64,000 nt of DNA from Neomegalonema sp. (GTDB lineage: Bacteria; Pseudomonadota; Alphaproteobacteria; Rhodobacterales; Rhodobacteraceae), in the NCBI GenBank assembly GCA_022760435.1, contig JALEFY010000017.1, positions 1 to 64,000 of the forward strand. Direction: 5' to 3'. The position numbers were made by a program, and so were the translations under genes. Numbering within the stretch: the stretch's first letter is position 1; every line of letters starts with the position of its first letter. The notes beneath the pieces are model-generated. The model saw nothing but the letters and a program-made list of their open reading frames with translations. It was not told the DNA's origin and ran no database searches. Positions 37,543 to 46,754 of the stretch are shown here, piece after piece.

Positions 37543-39129
37543 TCAGGCCGAAATCGCACCATCGAGGTCGGTCGTCAGCGCCGATTTTCCGCGACGAACC
37601 AGCAATTTGTTGAGGGCGTTCACATAGGCGCGGGCCGAAGCAACCAGCGTGTCGGTATTGGCCGCCTGACCGGTGACGATCCGGCCATCCTCTTCAAGGC
37701 GCACAAACACCTCCGCTTGCGCATCGGTGCCTTGGGTCACGGCGCTCACCTGATAGAGCTTGAGCCGCGCAGCATGCGGCACCAGCGCCTTGATCGCATT
37801 GAAGGCCGCATCGACCGGACCATCGCCATTCGCGGTCTTTTGATGATCCACGCCGTCGATCTCGAGGATCAGATCCGCGCTTTGCGGCTCCTCGGTGCCG
37901 CAGATCACCCGCAGGAACTTCACCTTGATCCGGTCATGCCCGGCCGAGGTCGTCGCGTCATCCATCAGCGCGACGATGTCCTCGTCATAGATTTCCTTCT
38001 TGCGATCGGCCAGCGCCTTGAACCGCACGAACACATCGTTGAGCTGGTTGTCGCCAACCTCGAAGCCGAGATTCTTCAGCTTGTCCTTGAGCGCATGGCG
38101 GCCCGAATGCTTGCCCATCACCAGATTGGTCGCGGACAGGCCGACATCCTCGGGCTTCATGATCTCGAAGGTCTCGGCATTCTTCAGCACGCCATCCTGG
38201 TGGATGCCTGATTCGTGCGCGAAAGCGTTCTGGCCGACGATCGCCTTGTTATACTGGACCGCAAACCCGGTCACCGAAGACACCAGCCGCGAGGCGCGCA
38301 TCAGATGCTGGCTGATTACGCCGGTCTGATAGGGCATGCGGTCATTGCGCACCTTTAGCGCCATGACGATCTCTTCGAGCGCGGCATTGCCAGCCCGCTC
38401 GCCCAGCCCGTTGATCGTGCACTCGACCTGCCGCGCCCCGGCCAGCACCGCTGCCAGCGAGTTCGCCGTCGCCATCCCGAGATCGTTATGGCAATGGGTC
38501 GAGAAGGTCACGCCGCGCGCGCCCTCAACCTGCTCGAGCAGCATGGCGATGATCTCGGCGCTCTCACCGGGTACCGCATAGCCGACGGTATCAGGGATAT
38601 TGATCGTGCTCGCCCCGGCCTTGATCGCGCAATCGACGACCTTCACGAGATATTCGGGCTCGGTGCGGGTGGCATCCATCGGCGACCATTGCACATCATC
38701 GCACAGCGCCCGCGCGCGGCGGACCGTGGCGTCGATCTTCTCGAGCACCTGCTCTTCATTCATGTCGAGCTGATACTTGCGGTGCAGCGGCGAGGTGCCG
38801 ATGAAGGTATGGATCCGGGGCTTCTTGGCAACTTCCAGCGCCGCCGCCGCCCGTTCGATATCTCCGAATGCCGCGCGTGCCAGGCCGCAGACGCTGGCAT
38901 TCTCGACGATCCGGGCGACCTCGCGCACCGCCTCGAAATCTCCTTCGGAGGCAATGGGAAATCCGGCTTCGATGATATCCACGCCCATTTCATCGAGCAG
39001 GCTGCCGATCTGGATCTTCTCATCGAGCGTCATCGACGCGCCGGGCGATTGCTCGCCGTCGCGCATGGTGGTGTCAAAGATCTTGACGCGATCCTGTTCG
39101 GTCGCGGAGCTGGTGGTCTGATCACTCAT
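37543..39129 (-). CDS. leuA: 2-isopropylmalate synthase
   Basis: Condenses acetyl-CoA with 2-ketoisovalerate, the first step of leucine synthesis. The 528-residue protein begins with the HMGL-type barrel ([18 protein letters not shown]), contains the metal-binding HCHNDLGMA and the signature [12 protein letters not shown], and ends with a LeuA regulatory domain that binds leucine. This is the long bacterial LeuA form. The ATG at 39129 has no strong ribosome site, but conserved sequence begins 14 residues later. A hairpin lies 64 bases upstream. Confidence 0.96.
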   Translation of the reverse strand: MSDQTTSSATEQDRVKIFDTTMRDGEQSPGASMTLDEKIQIGSLLDEMGVDIIEAGFPIASEGDFEAVREVARIVENASVCGLARAAFGDIERAAAALEVAKKPRIHTFIGTSPLHRKYQLDMNEEQVLEKIDATVRRARALCDDVQWSPMDATRTEPEYLVKVVDCAIKAGASTINIPDTVGYAVPGESAEIIAMLLEQVEGARGVTFSTHCHNDLGMATANSLAAVLAGARQVECTINGLGERAGNAALEEIVMALKVRNDRMPYQTGVISQHLMRASRLVSSVTGFAVQYNKAIVGQNAFAHESGIHQDGVLKNAETFEIMKPEDVGLSATNLVMGKHSGRHALKDKLKNLGFEVGDNQLNDVFVRFKALADRKKEIYDEDIVALMDDATTSAGHDRIKVKFLRVICGTEEPQSADLILEIDGVDHQKTANGDGPVDAAFNAIKALVPHAARLKLYQVSAVTQGTDAQAEVFVRLEEDGRIVTGQAANTDTLVASARAYVNALNKLLVRRGKSALTTDLDGAISA

Positions 39130-39192
39130 GGAAAGGGTCTTTCTTCGAATTCTGCTTGGCGTTTGTCCGATCCGGCGGCTCTTTCGCACACT

Positions 39193-39235
39193 CCCCTGAA
39201 CGCACGCCGCCGGAAAGAAACGGCGCGCTCAGGGG
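39193..39235 (-). promoter_or_regulatory. Leader or intergenic hairpin upstream of leuA
   Basis: CCCCTGA and TCAGGGG enclose an inner CGCCG/CGGCG pairing, between the MarR gene and leuA. It could be a terminator for the MarR transcript without a T run, or a structured leuA leader. I see no T-box and no obvious leucine-rich leader peptide. Confidence 0.35.
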
Positions 39236-39352
39236 CGTCTAAGCAGAAGCAGGATGAAGAAGTCGGTTTTCATAAAGCGGCGATACGCGAAACGGCACCA
39301 AAAGGGAAGTGGAAAGGCGTCGCAATTTTCCAGCGATACCGCCCGGTTGTCC

Positions 39353-39796
39353 TCACTCCGCGCGCTTGTCACGGTCGAGATTGAGGATGACACGGCCGAT
39401 GACTTTCAGAAAAGCGAGAATGTCGCTCTCTTCGATCCCCTCAAAGGCGCGGTCATTGACCTGAGCGGCGGCGCGCGTCGCCGGTTCGCGCAACTCGCGG
39501 GCGCGCTCGGTCAGGTAGATCAGATATGCGCGCCGATCCTTTGGGTGGGGGCGGCGTTCGATCAGCTTGTCGCGCTCCATCCGCGCAAGGGTATTGGCCA
39601 TCGTCGCTTGCTCGACATCCAGCCGCGCGACGAGCTCGGACTGGGTGCGCCCGTCCTGCTCCCATAATTCAAGCAAGGTCATGAACTGCGCCGGTGCCAG
39701 GCCCAGCGGCCGGATCCGCTCGTGCAGGGCGAGCGCGAACAGGCGTGCGGCATGGTTGGTGAGGTATCCGGCTGAGCGGGTGCGATCGAAACTCAT
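39353..39796 (-). CDS. MarR family transcriptional regulator
   Basis: A 147-residue winged-helix repressor of the MarR type. The recognition helix region is RTQSELVARLDVEQATMANTLARMERDKLIERRPHPKDRRAYLIYLT, including the conserved DxRxxxxxLT wing. MarR proteins usually bind dyads in their own promoter and respond to small phenolic or oxidising ligands. It is divergent from a small membrane protein gene 111 bases away, its most likely target. Confidence 0.92.
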   Translation of the reverse strand: MSFDRTRSAGYLTNHAARLFALALHERIRPLGLAPAQFMTLLELWEQDGRTQSELVARLDVEQATMANTLARMERDKLIERRPHPKDRRAYLIYLTERARELREPATRAAAQVNDRAFEGIEESDILAFLKVIGRVILNLDRDKRAE

Positions 39797-39834
39797 CTTT
39801 CGGTTTTAGACAATGAAGGGGCGCTGTCCAGCGG

Positions 39835-39863
39835 TTGAATGAGAAAGAATAGGGTGCTATGTA
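39835..39863 (+). promoter_or_regulatory. Candidate sigma-70 promoter of the small membrane protein gene
   Basis: TTGAAT (39835-39840), 17 bases, then TATGTA (39858-39863), about 45 bases before the start codon and in the gap where the divergent MarR protein would bind. The elements fit the consensus only moderately. Confidence 0.4.
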
Positions 39864-39907
39864 TGTGTTGTATCGCACGCTATATATCGAGGCAAATGGA
39901 GGTCCTC

Positions 39908-40390
39908 ATGACACAGCAATCGCGCAACCGCTCCGTGTGGGCTCGGCTGCACAAGATCACCGGCGCCAGCGCTCTGCTCCTGATCAGCGCATTCTGGAGT
40001 GCGAGCGTGATCAGCGAAGCGCTTGGCGGCATCGAAGATGTGCGCTGGGTCAAGCAGAGTATCGCTTATGGTCTGCTGCTGCTGATCCCGCTGATGGCGG
40101 CAACCGGTGGAACGGGGCAGGCATTGATCGGCACGAACCGAGCTCGTGCGCCCGGTGGTCTGGTCGGTGCCAAGATGCAAAGGATGCGGATAGCGGCCTT
40201 GATCGGGGTTGTCTGTCTGGTGCCTTCGGCGCTGTTTCTGGCCTGGAAGGCGCAAGGGGGCGCTTTCGATACCGCCTTTTATGCCGTTCAGACGGTGGAA
40301 CTGGTCGCGGGCGCGGTCAACATCTCGCTTCTGGTGCGCAACATGCGCGATGGGCTGCGCATGACCGCAAGGCGCAGGCGCGCGGCTTAG
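39908..40390 (+). CDS. Small integral membrane protein
   Basis: 160 residues with four predicted helices (ITGASALLLISAFWSASVI, SIAYGLLLLIPLMAATGG, RMRIAALIGVVCLVPSALFLAW, TVELVAGAVNISLLVRNM) and a basic C-terminus (TARRRRAA). I do not recognise a family by name. The ATG at 39908 has GGAGG upstream. Divergence from a MarR gene suggests that regulator controls it; perhaps a stress-induced envelope protein, but this is inference. Confidence 0.75.
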   Translation: MTQQSRNRSVWARLHKITGASALLLISAFWSASVISEALGGIEDVRWVKQSIAYGLLLLIPLMAATGGTGQALIGTNRARAPGGLVGAKMQRMRIAALIGVVCLVPSALFLAWKAQGGAFDTAFYAVQTVELVAGAVNISLLVRNMRDGLRMTARRRRAA

Positions 40391-40496
40391 GGGGGTGGCC
40401 GCGCGATGAAGAATGTCTGAACGCTTTGATCCCGCGGTAAGAATGCGTTGTTGACTTATTGTTCTTATGTTGACCCTTGTCGTGTAACCTTAGGTC

Positions 40497-40514
40497 ATCT
40501 CGAAAATTCGAGAT
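40497..40514. repeat. Perfect 18-bp palindrome upstream of the proline-rich gene
   Basis: ATCTCGAAAATTCGAGAT reads the same on both strands. It lies 39 bases before the start codon of the proline-rich protein, so it could be an operator or a short leader hairpin. TTGAC occurs twice in the 45 bases upstream. Confidence 0.5.
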
Positions 40515-40552
40515 CAATCTTTGAGGGGGGCCTTGAAGATGAGGGTGACACG

Positions 40553-40972
40553 ATGATCGGATCCATATCCAGCAGCGCCTATCAGGTCTCGAGCCTGTCG
40601 GTGCTGAGCAATACCCAAGTGCAAGCGAGCACCGAGAGCGCAGCAACAGAAGAAGCAGCCCCGCCGCCCCCACCTCCGCCTCCGGGCGGTAAGCCGCCTG
40701 GCGGTCCGGGTGAAGGGCCAGCTCCGGCTTCCGCCGCCGAGCAAAGCGATGAAAGCACAAGCAGCATCGCTGCGCAGTTGCTTGAAGAGCTGCTGAGCGC
40801 CAGTGAGGAAGAGGACAGCGAGACGACGAGCGCCACCACCAGCGCAACTTCCAGCGCCACCGATACGCTCGAAGTGCTCTATGAGGAGGCCAGCAGCGGC
40901 TATGCCGCGTCCTCGCTCATGGCCGAGGATGTCACCGATCTGGCGGTGCAGCTCTCTTCCCTGCTCGCATAA
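40553..40972 (+). CDS. Small proline-rich, low-complexity hypothetical protein
   Basis: 139 residues of biased composition: Ser/Thr/Ala-rich start, an eight-proline run with Gly/Pro (PPPPPPPPGGKPPGGPGEG at about residues 37-55), then acidic Ser/Thr stretches (SEEEDSETTSATTSATSSATDTLE). No signal peptide or membrane helix is seen. GAGGG precedes the ATG at 40553, and a clean terminator follows, which supports a real gene. It recalls the short Ser-rich proteins with poly-Pro found in many alphaproteobacteria, whose role is unknown. Confidence 0.68.
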   Translation: MIGSISSSAYQVSSLSVLSNTQVQASTESAATEEAAPPPPPPPPGGKPPGGPGEGPAPASAAEQSDESTSSIAAQLLEELLSASEEEDSETTSATTSATSSATDTLEVLYEEASSGYAASSLMAEDVTDLAVQLSSLLA

Positions 40973-40984
40973 GTGCAAAAAAGA

Positions 40985-41007
40985 AGCGGCCCCATATCAG
41001 GGCCGCT
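40985..41007. terminator. Bidirectional rho-independent terminator
   Basis: AGCGGCCC and GGGCCGCT form an 8-bp stem with loop CATATCA between two convergent genes. On the plus strand CCTTTGCGTTTG follows; on the minus strand TCTTTTTTGC follows, so it can serve both neighbours. Confidence 0.75.
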
Positions 41008-41047
41008 CCTTTGCGTTTGATCGTCGAAGCCGTAAGGGCGGGGCCGC

Positions 41048-41848
41048 TTAGCCCTCTTCCGCCTCGGCCTTGGTGCCGCGCTTGCCGCGCACCCAGTAGC
41101 CGCGATACTCGGCGCCGGTGGCGTATTTCATCGTGCCGAAACCGTGGCGCTTGCCATCGCGGAATTCGCCCTCATAGATATCGCCATTGGCGTATTTGGC
41201 TTTGCCCTTGCCGTGGATCTGGCCGTCCTTCCAGGAGCCCTCGAACACGAAGCCATCCTTGAAGGTGATGGTGCCGATCCCGTCGCGGTTGCCCTTGGAG
41301 AACTGACCCACATAGACCGCGCCATCGGGATAGGCCGCTTCGCCCTGACCCTCTTGCAGGCCATCGACCCAATCGCCGGTGTAGCGATAGTCGTTGGGCG
41401 AGCGCATGGTGCCCTTGCCGTGGTGGGCCGAGTTCTTGAACTCGCCTTCATAGACGATGCCATTGGCATAGCGTGCGGTGCCCTTGCCATTGATCACGCC
41501 ATTGGCCCATTCGCCGGTATACTCACCGCCATCGGCATATTTGATCGTGCCGATGCCATGCGGGGCGCCGTCGACGAAATCACCCTCGAAAACCGAGCCA
41601 TTGGCGTATTTGGCAACGCCCTTGCCTTCGATGCGGCCTTCGACCCAGTCACCGGTGTATTCATAGCCATCGGGCAGACGGAAGGTTCCGCGGCCATGCT
41701 GCTTGCCGTCCTGGAACTCGCCTTCATAGACGCCGCCATTATCGTATTTCATCACCGAGACATTATCGGCATTCTGCGCGTGAGCCCCGGTCACTGCCAC
41801 TAACAGTAGACCGGCAAACGCCGCCGCCGCACCTCGAAGCTTTGCCAT
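41048..41848 (-). CDS. Exported MORN-repeat protein
   Basis: 266 residues. A Sec signal (LRGAAAAFAGLLLVAVTGAHA) is followed by nine or ten tandem MORN repeats of 23 residues, of the form YEGEFxDGKxHGxGTxxxxDG, filling almost the whole mature protein. The end is short and basic (RGKRGTKAEAEEG). MORN repeats form an elongated beta sheet and bind lipids or proteins; bacterial exported versions have no settled role. The ATG at 41848 has GGGAG upstream; the frame is open earlier but begins outside the signal peptide. Confidence 0.88.
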   Translation of the reverse strand: MAKLRGAAAAFAGLLLVAVTGAHAQNADNVSVMKYDNGGVYEGEFQDGKQHGRGTFRLPDGYEYTGDWVEGRIEGKGVAKYANGSVFEGDFVDGAPHGIGTIKYADGGEYTGEWANGVINGKGTARYANGIVYEGEFKNSAHHGKGTMRSPNDYRYTGDWVDGLQEGQGEAAYPDGAVYVGQFSKGNRDGIGTITFKDGFVFEGSWKDGQIHGKGKAKYANGDIYEGEFRDGKRHGFGTMKYATGAEYRGYWVRGKRGTKAEAEEG

Positions 41849-42157
41849 GTTCGACTCCCTGTACACTCTCGCGAGATTGCCGTCATCCGGTCCGCCCGCA
41901 CGCTCATCCATCGCGATGAGCTTACACACCACACAGGCGGCTTTTTAGGTAGATCGTCCGATCAACGCAACTACCGTACCATGTAGCACCACAATTTGGG
42001 TTGCAGTTTGTCCATTTCCCGTTTCAACAGAAGCGTCAATCGCCAAACCCGAACCAATCGAGCCACAATCCCCGCTCTGCTGACAAGCAATTCAAAACAA
42101 TCCGCATAACGCGGCGAAAATCTCGCAAAACCAGTGCCGCAATCGAGAGTCCAAAAT
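41849..42157. other. Divergent intergenic region, no gene seen
   Basis: About 310 bases between the MORN gene and nadE, clearly richer in A+T than its surroundings. No coding frame of good quality was found on either strand. It must hold both promoters, but I could not pick convincing boxes. Confidence 0.6.
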
Positions 42158-43825
42158 ATGACAGATGAAATCACAATCGCTCTGGCTCAATTTGATGCAG
42201 TGGTGGGTGATTTAGCGGGCAATCGAGCAAAAGCGGTAAAGGCTTGGGCACAAGCGCGCGATGCGGGCGCGGATCTGGTGGTGTTGCCGGAGATGTTCCT
42301 GCCCGGCTATCAGGCGCAGGATCTCATTGTGAGACCGCAATTTGTATCGGAATGCGCCACTCATGCTGAGGCTCTGGCGCAACAGGTCAAGGACGGACCG
42401 CCGGTGCTGATTGGCTTGCCCTGGGCCGATGGCCTCGGCCTGCACAATGCGATGGTGCTGCTCGAGAACGGCGCGGTGGCGGCGATCATCCGCAAGCAGC
42501 GCCTGCCCAATACCGGTGTGTTCGACGAGCACCGCTTCTTCTGCCCCGCGCCGCCCGAAGGGCCGATCAATGTTGGCGCCGTGCGGATCGGGGTGCCGAT
42601 CTGCGAGGATGCGTGGAACCCCGATCCGGTCGAAACGCTGCTCGAGAGCGGGGCCGAGTTCCTGATCGTGCCCAATGGCTCGCCCTATGAGCGCGGCAAA
42701 TACGAGCATCAGCGCGTGCCGCAGATGGTGGCGCGGGTGATCGAGAGCGGCCTGCCGCTCCTTTATCTCAACCTTGTTGGCGGTCAGGACGATCAGATGT
42801 TCGATGGCGGCAGCTTCGGGCTCAATCCGGGCGGCGCGCTTGCCTTCCAGATGCCGTTCTTCGAGGAAGCGTTGACCCTCGTCACCCTGCATCGCCGTGC
42901 ACAAGGCTGGGAGATCGCACAGGGCCAAAAGGCGGTGCCGCCCGATGCGTGGGAGAGCGATTACCGGGTGATGGTCGAGACCACCGCCGCCTATTTTCGC
43001 AAGAGCGGCTTTGAGCGCGCGCTCCTGGGCCTGTCGGGCGGGGTGGATTCGGCCCTGGTCGCGGCCATCGCCTCTGACGCTTTGGGGCCGCAGAACGTGC
43101 GCTGCGTGATGCTCCCCTCTCGTTTCACCTCGCAAACCAGTCTCGAGGACGCCGCTTCGGTGGCCAAGGCGCTCGGCTGCCCGCTCGAAACCTTGCCGAT
43201 CGGACCCGGGGTCGAGGCGATTGAAGCATCATTGGCGCCGCATTTTGGCTCAGCTCCGCGCGATCTGACCGAGGAGAATATCCAGTCGCGGCTGCGCGGG
43301 CTCTATCTGATGGCGCTGTCGAACAAGACCGGCGCGCTGTTGCTGACCACCGGCAACAAGTCCGAGATGGCGGTGGGCTATGCCACGCTCTATGGCGACA
43401 TGAACGGCGCCTATAACCCGCTCAAGGACCTCTACAAGACCCGCGTGTTCGAGACCTGCCGCTGGCGCAACGCCCATCACCGGCCCTGGATGCAAGGCCC
43501 GGCCGGGGAGGTCATCCCGCCGCGGATTATCGACAAGCCACCCTCGGCCGAGCTGCGCGACGACCAGAAGGACGAGGACAGCCTGCCGCCCTATGAGGTG
43601 CTCGATGCGATCCTAGAGATGCTCGTGGACAAGGATGTATCGGTCGACGCTATCGTCGCCGCCGGGTACGATCGCAAGACGGTCAAGCGGGTCGAGAGCC
43701 TCGTCTATACCTCCGAATACAAGCGCTTTCAGGCGCCGATGGGGACCAAGCTCACGGGCCGCGCGTTCTGGCTCGATCGTCGCTACCCGATCACCAACCG
43801 TTGGCGCGACGGGGATTGGGAGTGA
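42158..43825 (+). CDS. nadE: Glutamine-dependent NAD+ synthetase
   Basis: Makes NAD+ from deamido-NAD, ATP and glutamine. The 555-residue protein has an N-terminal nitrilase-type amidotransferase domain with the Glu-Lys-Cys triad (LPEMF, KQRLPNTGVFDE, and VPICEDAW). The C-terminal NAD synthase domain has PP-loop LGLSGGVDSALV (about residue 290) and TTGNKSEMAVGYATLYGD. The ATG at 42158 begins right before the first strand (TDEITIALAQFDAV). It is convergent with purN, only 12 bases apart. Confidence 0.95.
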   Translation: MTDEITIALAQFDAVVGDLAGNRAKAVKAWAQARDAGADLVVLPEMFLPGYQAQDLIVRPQFVSECATHAEALAQQVKDGPPVLIGLPWADGLGLHNAMVLLENGAVAAIIRKQRLPNTGVFDEHRFFCPAPPEGPINVGAVRIGVPICEDAWNPDPVETLLESGAEFLIVPNGSPYERGKYEHQRVPQMVARVIESGLPLLYLNLVGGQDDQMFDGGSFGLNPGGALAFQMPFFEEALTLVTLHRRAQGWEIAQGQKAVPPDAWESDYRVMVETTAAYFRKSGFERALLGLSGGVDSALVAAIASDALGPQNVRCVMLPSRFTSQTSLEDAASVAKALGCPLETLPIGPGVEAIEASLAPHFGSAPRDLTEENIQSRLRGLYLMALSNKTGALLLTTGNKSEMAVGYATLYGDMNGAYNPLKDLYKTRVFETCRWRNAHHRPWMQGPAGEVIPPRIIDKPPSAELRDDQKDEDSLPPYEVLDAILEMLVDKDVSVDAIVAAGYDRKTVKRVESLVYTSEYKRFQAPMGTKLTGRAFWLDRRYPITNRWRDGDWE

Positions 43826-43837
43826 GTTCCGGGGCGA

Positions 43838-44521
43838 TCAGGCCGGTTCTGGTTCAGCCTCCAGTGGCGGGCTGAAGAAGTATTCATCGCGATTGACCTC
43901 CTCAGGCCAGCCGATTTTTGGCGCTGGCAAGCCCAGATGTCGGCACACCGCCGCCGGGAACAATCGGTGCTCGGCGATGAGCAGGCGCTCGGCAAGCGTG
44001 TCCGGGGTATCGCTCTCGCTGATGCGCAAGGCGACCTGCGCGATGATCGGGCCGTCATCGAGATCGGCGGTGACCTCATGCACGCTGGCGCCATGCAGCC
44101 GGGCGCCCGCGGCGATCGCGCGGGCATCGGTGTCGAGCCCCTTGAAGGCAGGCAGCAATGAGGGGTGGATGTTGAGCATCTTGCCCGCCCAGCGCTCGAC
44201 CAGCCACGGCGTGAGGATGCGCATGAACCCCGCGAGGCAAATGAGATCCGGGCGCGCCTGCGCCAGCATCGCATCAAGCGCCGCGTCAAAGCCGGGCTTG
44301 TCGCCGCGATAGGCTTTTTGATCAATGCTGGCGGTGGGCAGGCCCAGTCCTTGAGCAATCGCAAGCCCGCCTGCATCGGGCTTGTTCGCTCCGACCAGCA
44401 CGATTTCGGCCGGGATTTCCTCCGGCATCAACGCCTTGGCCAGCGCCACCATATTCGAACCGCGGCCCGAGATCAGGATCGCGATCCGTGCCGGGCGTTC
44501 GGGTGTGTAGGGCTGGCTCAT
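43838..44521 (-). CDS. purN: Phosphoribosylglycinamide formyltransferase
   Basis: Transfers the formyl group of 10-formyl-THF to GAR in purine synthesis. The 227-residue protein contains the phosphate loop ISGRGSNM, the folate-binding LAGFMRIL, and the catalytic Asn/His/Asp set ([27 protein letters not shown]). Its ATG overlaps the purM stop (ATGA), so purM-purN are coupled as in many bacteria. Confidence 0.96.
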   Translation of the reverse strand: MSQPYTPERPARIAILISGRGSNMVALAKALMPEEIPAEIVLVGANKPDAGGLAIAQGLGLPTASIDQKAYRGDKPGFDAALDAMLAQARPDLICLAGFMRILTPWLVERWAGKMLNIHPSLLPAFKGLDTDARAIAAGARLHGASVHEVTADLDDGPIIAQVALRISESDTPDTLAERLLIAEHRLFPAAVCRHLGLPAPKIGWPEEVNRDEYFFSPPLEAEPEPA

Positions 44522-45588
44522 GCGAAGAGCGCGCCCTTGTAGCGCACCGCCGCCCCGTCTTCTCGTGCGGTGAGCTGTCCCAGAAGCAGCGGGCTCTCGC
44601 CTTGCGCGGTGAGCCGTTCGATGAGCGTTTGCGCGCCCTCCGCCGCCACGACCAGCACCAGACCGATCCCGCAATTGAAGGTGCGCAGCATCTCCTGCGG
44701 GGCGATCCCGGCGCTTTGCGCCAGCCAGGCGAAGACCGGCGGCGCGGTGAAGGCATCGAGATCGATATCCGCGGCCAGATCCTCGCCAAGGACCCGTGGC
44801 AGGTTCTCGGTGAGCCCGCCGCCGGTGATATGGGCCATCGCCCGCACGGGTTGCTCCGCGATCGCGGCCAGGACCTGTCGGCAATAGATCCGCGTCGGGG
44901 TGAGCAGCGCCGCGCCGAGGCTTTGCTCGGGCGCGAAAGGCGCGGGCGCGCTCCAGTCGAGCCCTGATTGCTCGACGACCTTGCGGATCAGCGAATAGCC
45001 GTTGGAATGCGGCCCCGAGGAGGGCAGGGCGATCAGTACATCTCCTTGCTGCGCCGCCTTGGGCAATACCGCCTCACGCTCAACCGCGCCGATGGCAAAG
45101 CCGGCCAGATCGAAATCATTGCCCGCATACATGCCCGGCATCTCCGCCGTCTCACCGCCGATAAGGGCGCATCCGGCATCGACGCAGCCTTCGGCAATGC
45201 TCTCGACCAGCTCGGCGCCGCGGATCGGGTCGAGCTTGCCGGTAGCGTAATAATCGAGGAAAAACAGCGGCTCGGCACCCTGGCAGAGCAGATCATTCAC
45301 GCACATGGCGACCAGATCAATGCCGACCCCGCTCACGTCACCGGTCTCGATGGCGATGCGCAGCTTGGTGCCAACCCCATCGGTGCCCGCAACGAGCAGT
45401 GGATCTTGATACCCGGCCTGTTTGAGATCGAACAGGCCGCCAAAGCCGCCGATGCTGCCCATTACGCCGGAGCGATGGGTGCGGGCCACCGCCGGGCCGA
45501 TCCGGTCGACCATCTCATTGCCAGCATCGATGCTCACACCGGCATCGGCATAGGTGAGGCCATTGCGGCCATGGGGGACATCCGCCAT
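44518..45588 (-). CDS. purM: Phosphoribosylformylglycinamidine cyclo-ligase
   Basis: AIR synthetase, fifth step of purine synthesis. The 356-residue protein begins [14 protein letters not shown] and has GFGGLFDL, the nucleotide-binding [36 protein letters not shown] and a [11 protein letters not shown] loop. The ATG at 45588 has GGAAGG upstream; the frame is open 18 codons earlier but without conservation. purM and purN share a transcript. Confidence 0.96.
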   Translation of the reverse strand: MADVPHGRNGLTYADAGVSIDAGNEMVDRIGPAVARTHRSGVMGSIGGFGGLFDLKQAGYQDPLLVAGTDGVGTKLRIAIETGDVSGVGIDLVAMCVNDLLCQGAEPLFFLDYYATGKLDPIRGAELVESIAEGCVDAGCALIGGETAEMPGMYAGNDFDLAGFAIGAVEREAVLPKAAQQGDVLIALPSSGPHSNGYSLIRKVVEQSGLDWSAPAPFAPEQSLGAALLTPTRIYCRQVLAAIAEQPVRAMAHITGGGLTENLPRVLGEDLAADIDLDAFTAPPVFAWLAQSAGIAPQEMLRTFNCGIGLVLVVAAEGAQTLIERLTAQGESPLLLGQLTAREDGAAVRYKGALFA

Positions 45589-45699
45589 TCTTGCGCCTTC
45601 CACTTTCAATGCGCGACAAGCAAGCCCGTGCTCTAGCGGCAAATGCCGAATGAGGCAATCTCCGCCGCGCGGGGAAGGGGTGGGGATCGGTCATAGTGA

Positions 45700-45728
45700 T
45701 TGACCTCGCCCCGGCCTTCCCCCATCTT
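45700..45728 (+). promoter_or_regulatory. Candidate promoter of the tRNA gene
   Basis: TTGACC (45700-45705), 17 bases, then CATCTT (45723-45728), ten bases before the first tRNA base. The -35 is good and the spacing fits; the -10 is poor. Confidence 0.4.
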
Positions 45729-45738
45729 GCGCGGCGCT

Positions 45739-45814
45739 GGGCCCATAGCTCAACGGTTAGAGCAGAGTGCTCATAACACTTTGGTTGGGGGTTCGAATCC
45801 CTCTGGGCCTACCA
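45739..45814 (+). tRNA. tRNA with anticodon CAT (elongator Met, possibly Ile2)
   Basis: A 76-base tRNA. The acceptor is GGGCCCA/TGGGCCT (first pair G-U), the D-arm GCTC/GAGC, and the anticodon stem GAGTG/CACTT encloses loop CTCATAA. The T-arm is GGGGG-TTCGAAT-CCCTC and CCA is encoded. The anticodon is CAT. It lacks initiator features such as three G-C pairs in the anticodon stem, so it is elongator Met or the lysidine-modified Ile tRNA. Confidence 0.9.
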
Positions 45815-46219
45815 AAAGTATTAAAAAACAATCACTTAATGTGGCTAGTGTTTTTCGGATTCAGCGCGAAGCACCCAGATCAAACCGTGATTGTGTCTAA
45901 CAGATTTCCTGACATTTTTCGAATCAAGAACACACTGCGCCAAGCTCGGCGATGCCCGTTGCTGGGCATGAAACGCACCAAGCTTTTCTGGATGACGCCA
46001 GCATGCGCCGCTGATTTCAGAGATGTGTTGGTACCCGAGGCCGGACTCGAACCGGCAAGTTTTAGAGCGCTTCGCAGATTTTTTGCTCAGATGTTTCCGA
46101 GTGTGGGACAGAGATTCCTGAATGACAAAAAAGAACTGCACCTTATTAACATTCAATAACTTACACACATCTCAGGCGTAAAGAATAAAATTTTGTACCC
46201 CAATTGGTTCCGCGCATCC
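45815..46219. other. Island boundary region, no intact gene
   Basis: About 400 bases after the tRNA with lower GC than the chromosome to its left. It contains a tRNA-Leu 3' fragment and a short ATGCCC/GGGCAT hairpin near 45953-45970. Open frames on either strand have no convincing ribosome site or family features. Confidence 0.6.
46029..46056 (-). other. tRNA-Leu 3'-end fragment, probable prophage/island attachment site
   Basis: The minus strand reads a full T-arm (GCCGG-TTCGAGT-CCGGC), then CTCGGGT, A and CCA, exactly the end of a tRNA. No matching 5' acceptor half (GCCCGAG expected), D-arm or anticodon arm lies upstream. It closely resembles the end of the tRNA-Leu at 9050-9133 but differs at two acceptor positions, so it derives from another leucine tRNA. 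Such 3' ends are left where integrases insert into tRNA genes. Confidence 0.75.
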
Positions 46220-46402
46220 ATGGCACTTAACGAGCAGGAAAATGGCGTCTTCTGATCCGTCGCAGAACTGCAGAAAGCGATTAACCGCTTCATCAGCGAA
46301 CACAACGCAACAGAAGCCAAACCCTTCATCTCGCGAAAAGACACGAACGAGATCCTCGCAGCCAGAAACAGATGGTTCCAAACGTTGGATTCAATCCACT
46401 AG
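46220..46402 (+). pseudogene. IS630-family transposase, C-terminal remnant
   Basis: The frame reads NGVF, a TGA stop, then SVAELQKAINRFISEH, KPFISRKDTNEIL and WFQTLDSIH before the natural stop. This is the typical end of IS630 transposases (xxLQxAINRFxxEHN...DPDKIIAAxxRGxQxLDSIH). The internal TGA sits where the family has arginine (CGA to TGA), and the N-terminal two thirds is missing. Confidence 0.8.
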
Positions 46403-46579
46403 AGGCGGCAAGAACTCAGCGGGAAAAAAGTTGAGGAACGCACCTCCGCATGGCTTGGCAGATGCCGCCGATTGGCCAAAGACTGGAGAGAGTCAATCGA
46501 AAGCTCAACCGCATGGACCAGCATTACCAGCATAAGACTCATGACACGCAGACTCGCAACCTATGGCGGCCTCTCATGA
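46403..46579 (+). pseudogene. IS5-family transposase, C-terminal remnant
   Basis: In the same frame, directly after the IS630 stop, the sequence reads KKVEERTSAWLGRCRRLAKD, then WRESIESSTAWTSI and RLMTRRLATYGG. This matches the end of IS5-type transposases (VERTFAWLGRCRRLAKDWE...). Only about 55 codons remain, joined to the IS630 remnant, so both are relics in an insertion-prone spot. Confidence 0.78.
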
Positions 46580-46754
46580 ACTTTTGAATCCAACACTAAC
46601 ATCGGGAACATCGGGGTTGAAAGTTGGAGATATCTGGTGTCCCTAAAGTGCAGTTTAAACGCCGAATCAATCTCGCTTCACGAACGTTCAGACCATGAGT
46701 TTGACTATGATGGGGCCAGCGACATTTGGTTGTCAGATCAGTTAGGAGTGAATT

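Noticed and set aside
39130-39352. T-box or leucine attenuator before leuA
   Set aside because: No T-box sequence and no leader peptide with clustered leucine codons could be found, only an isolated hairpin without U run.
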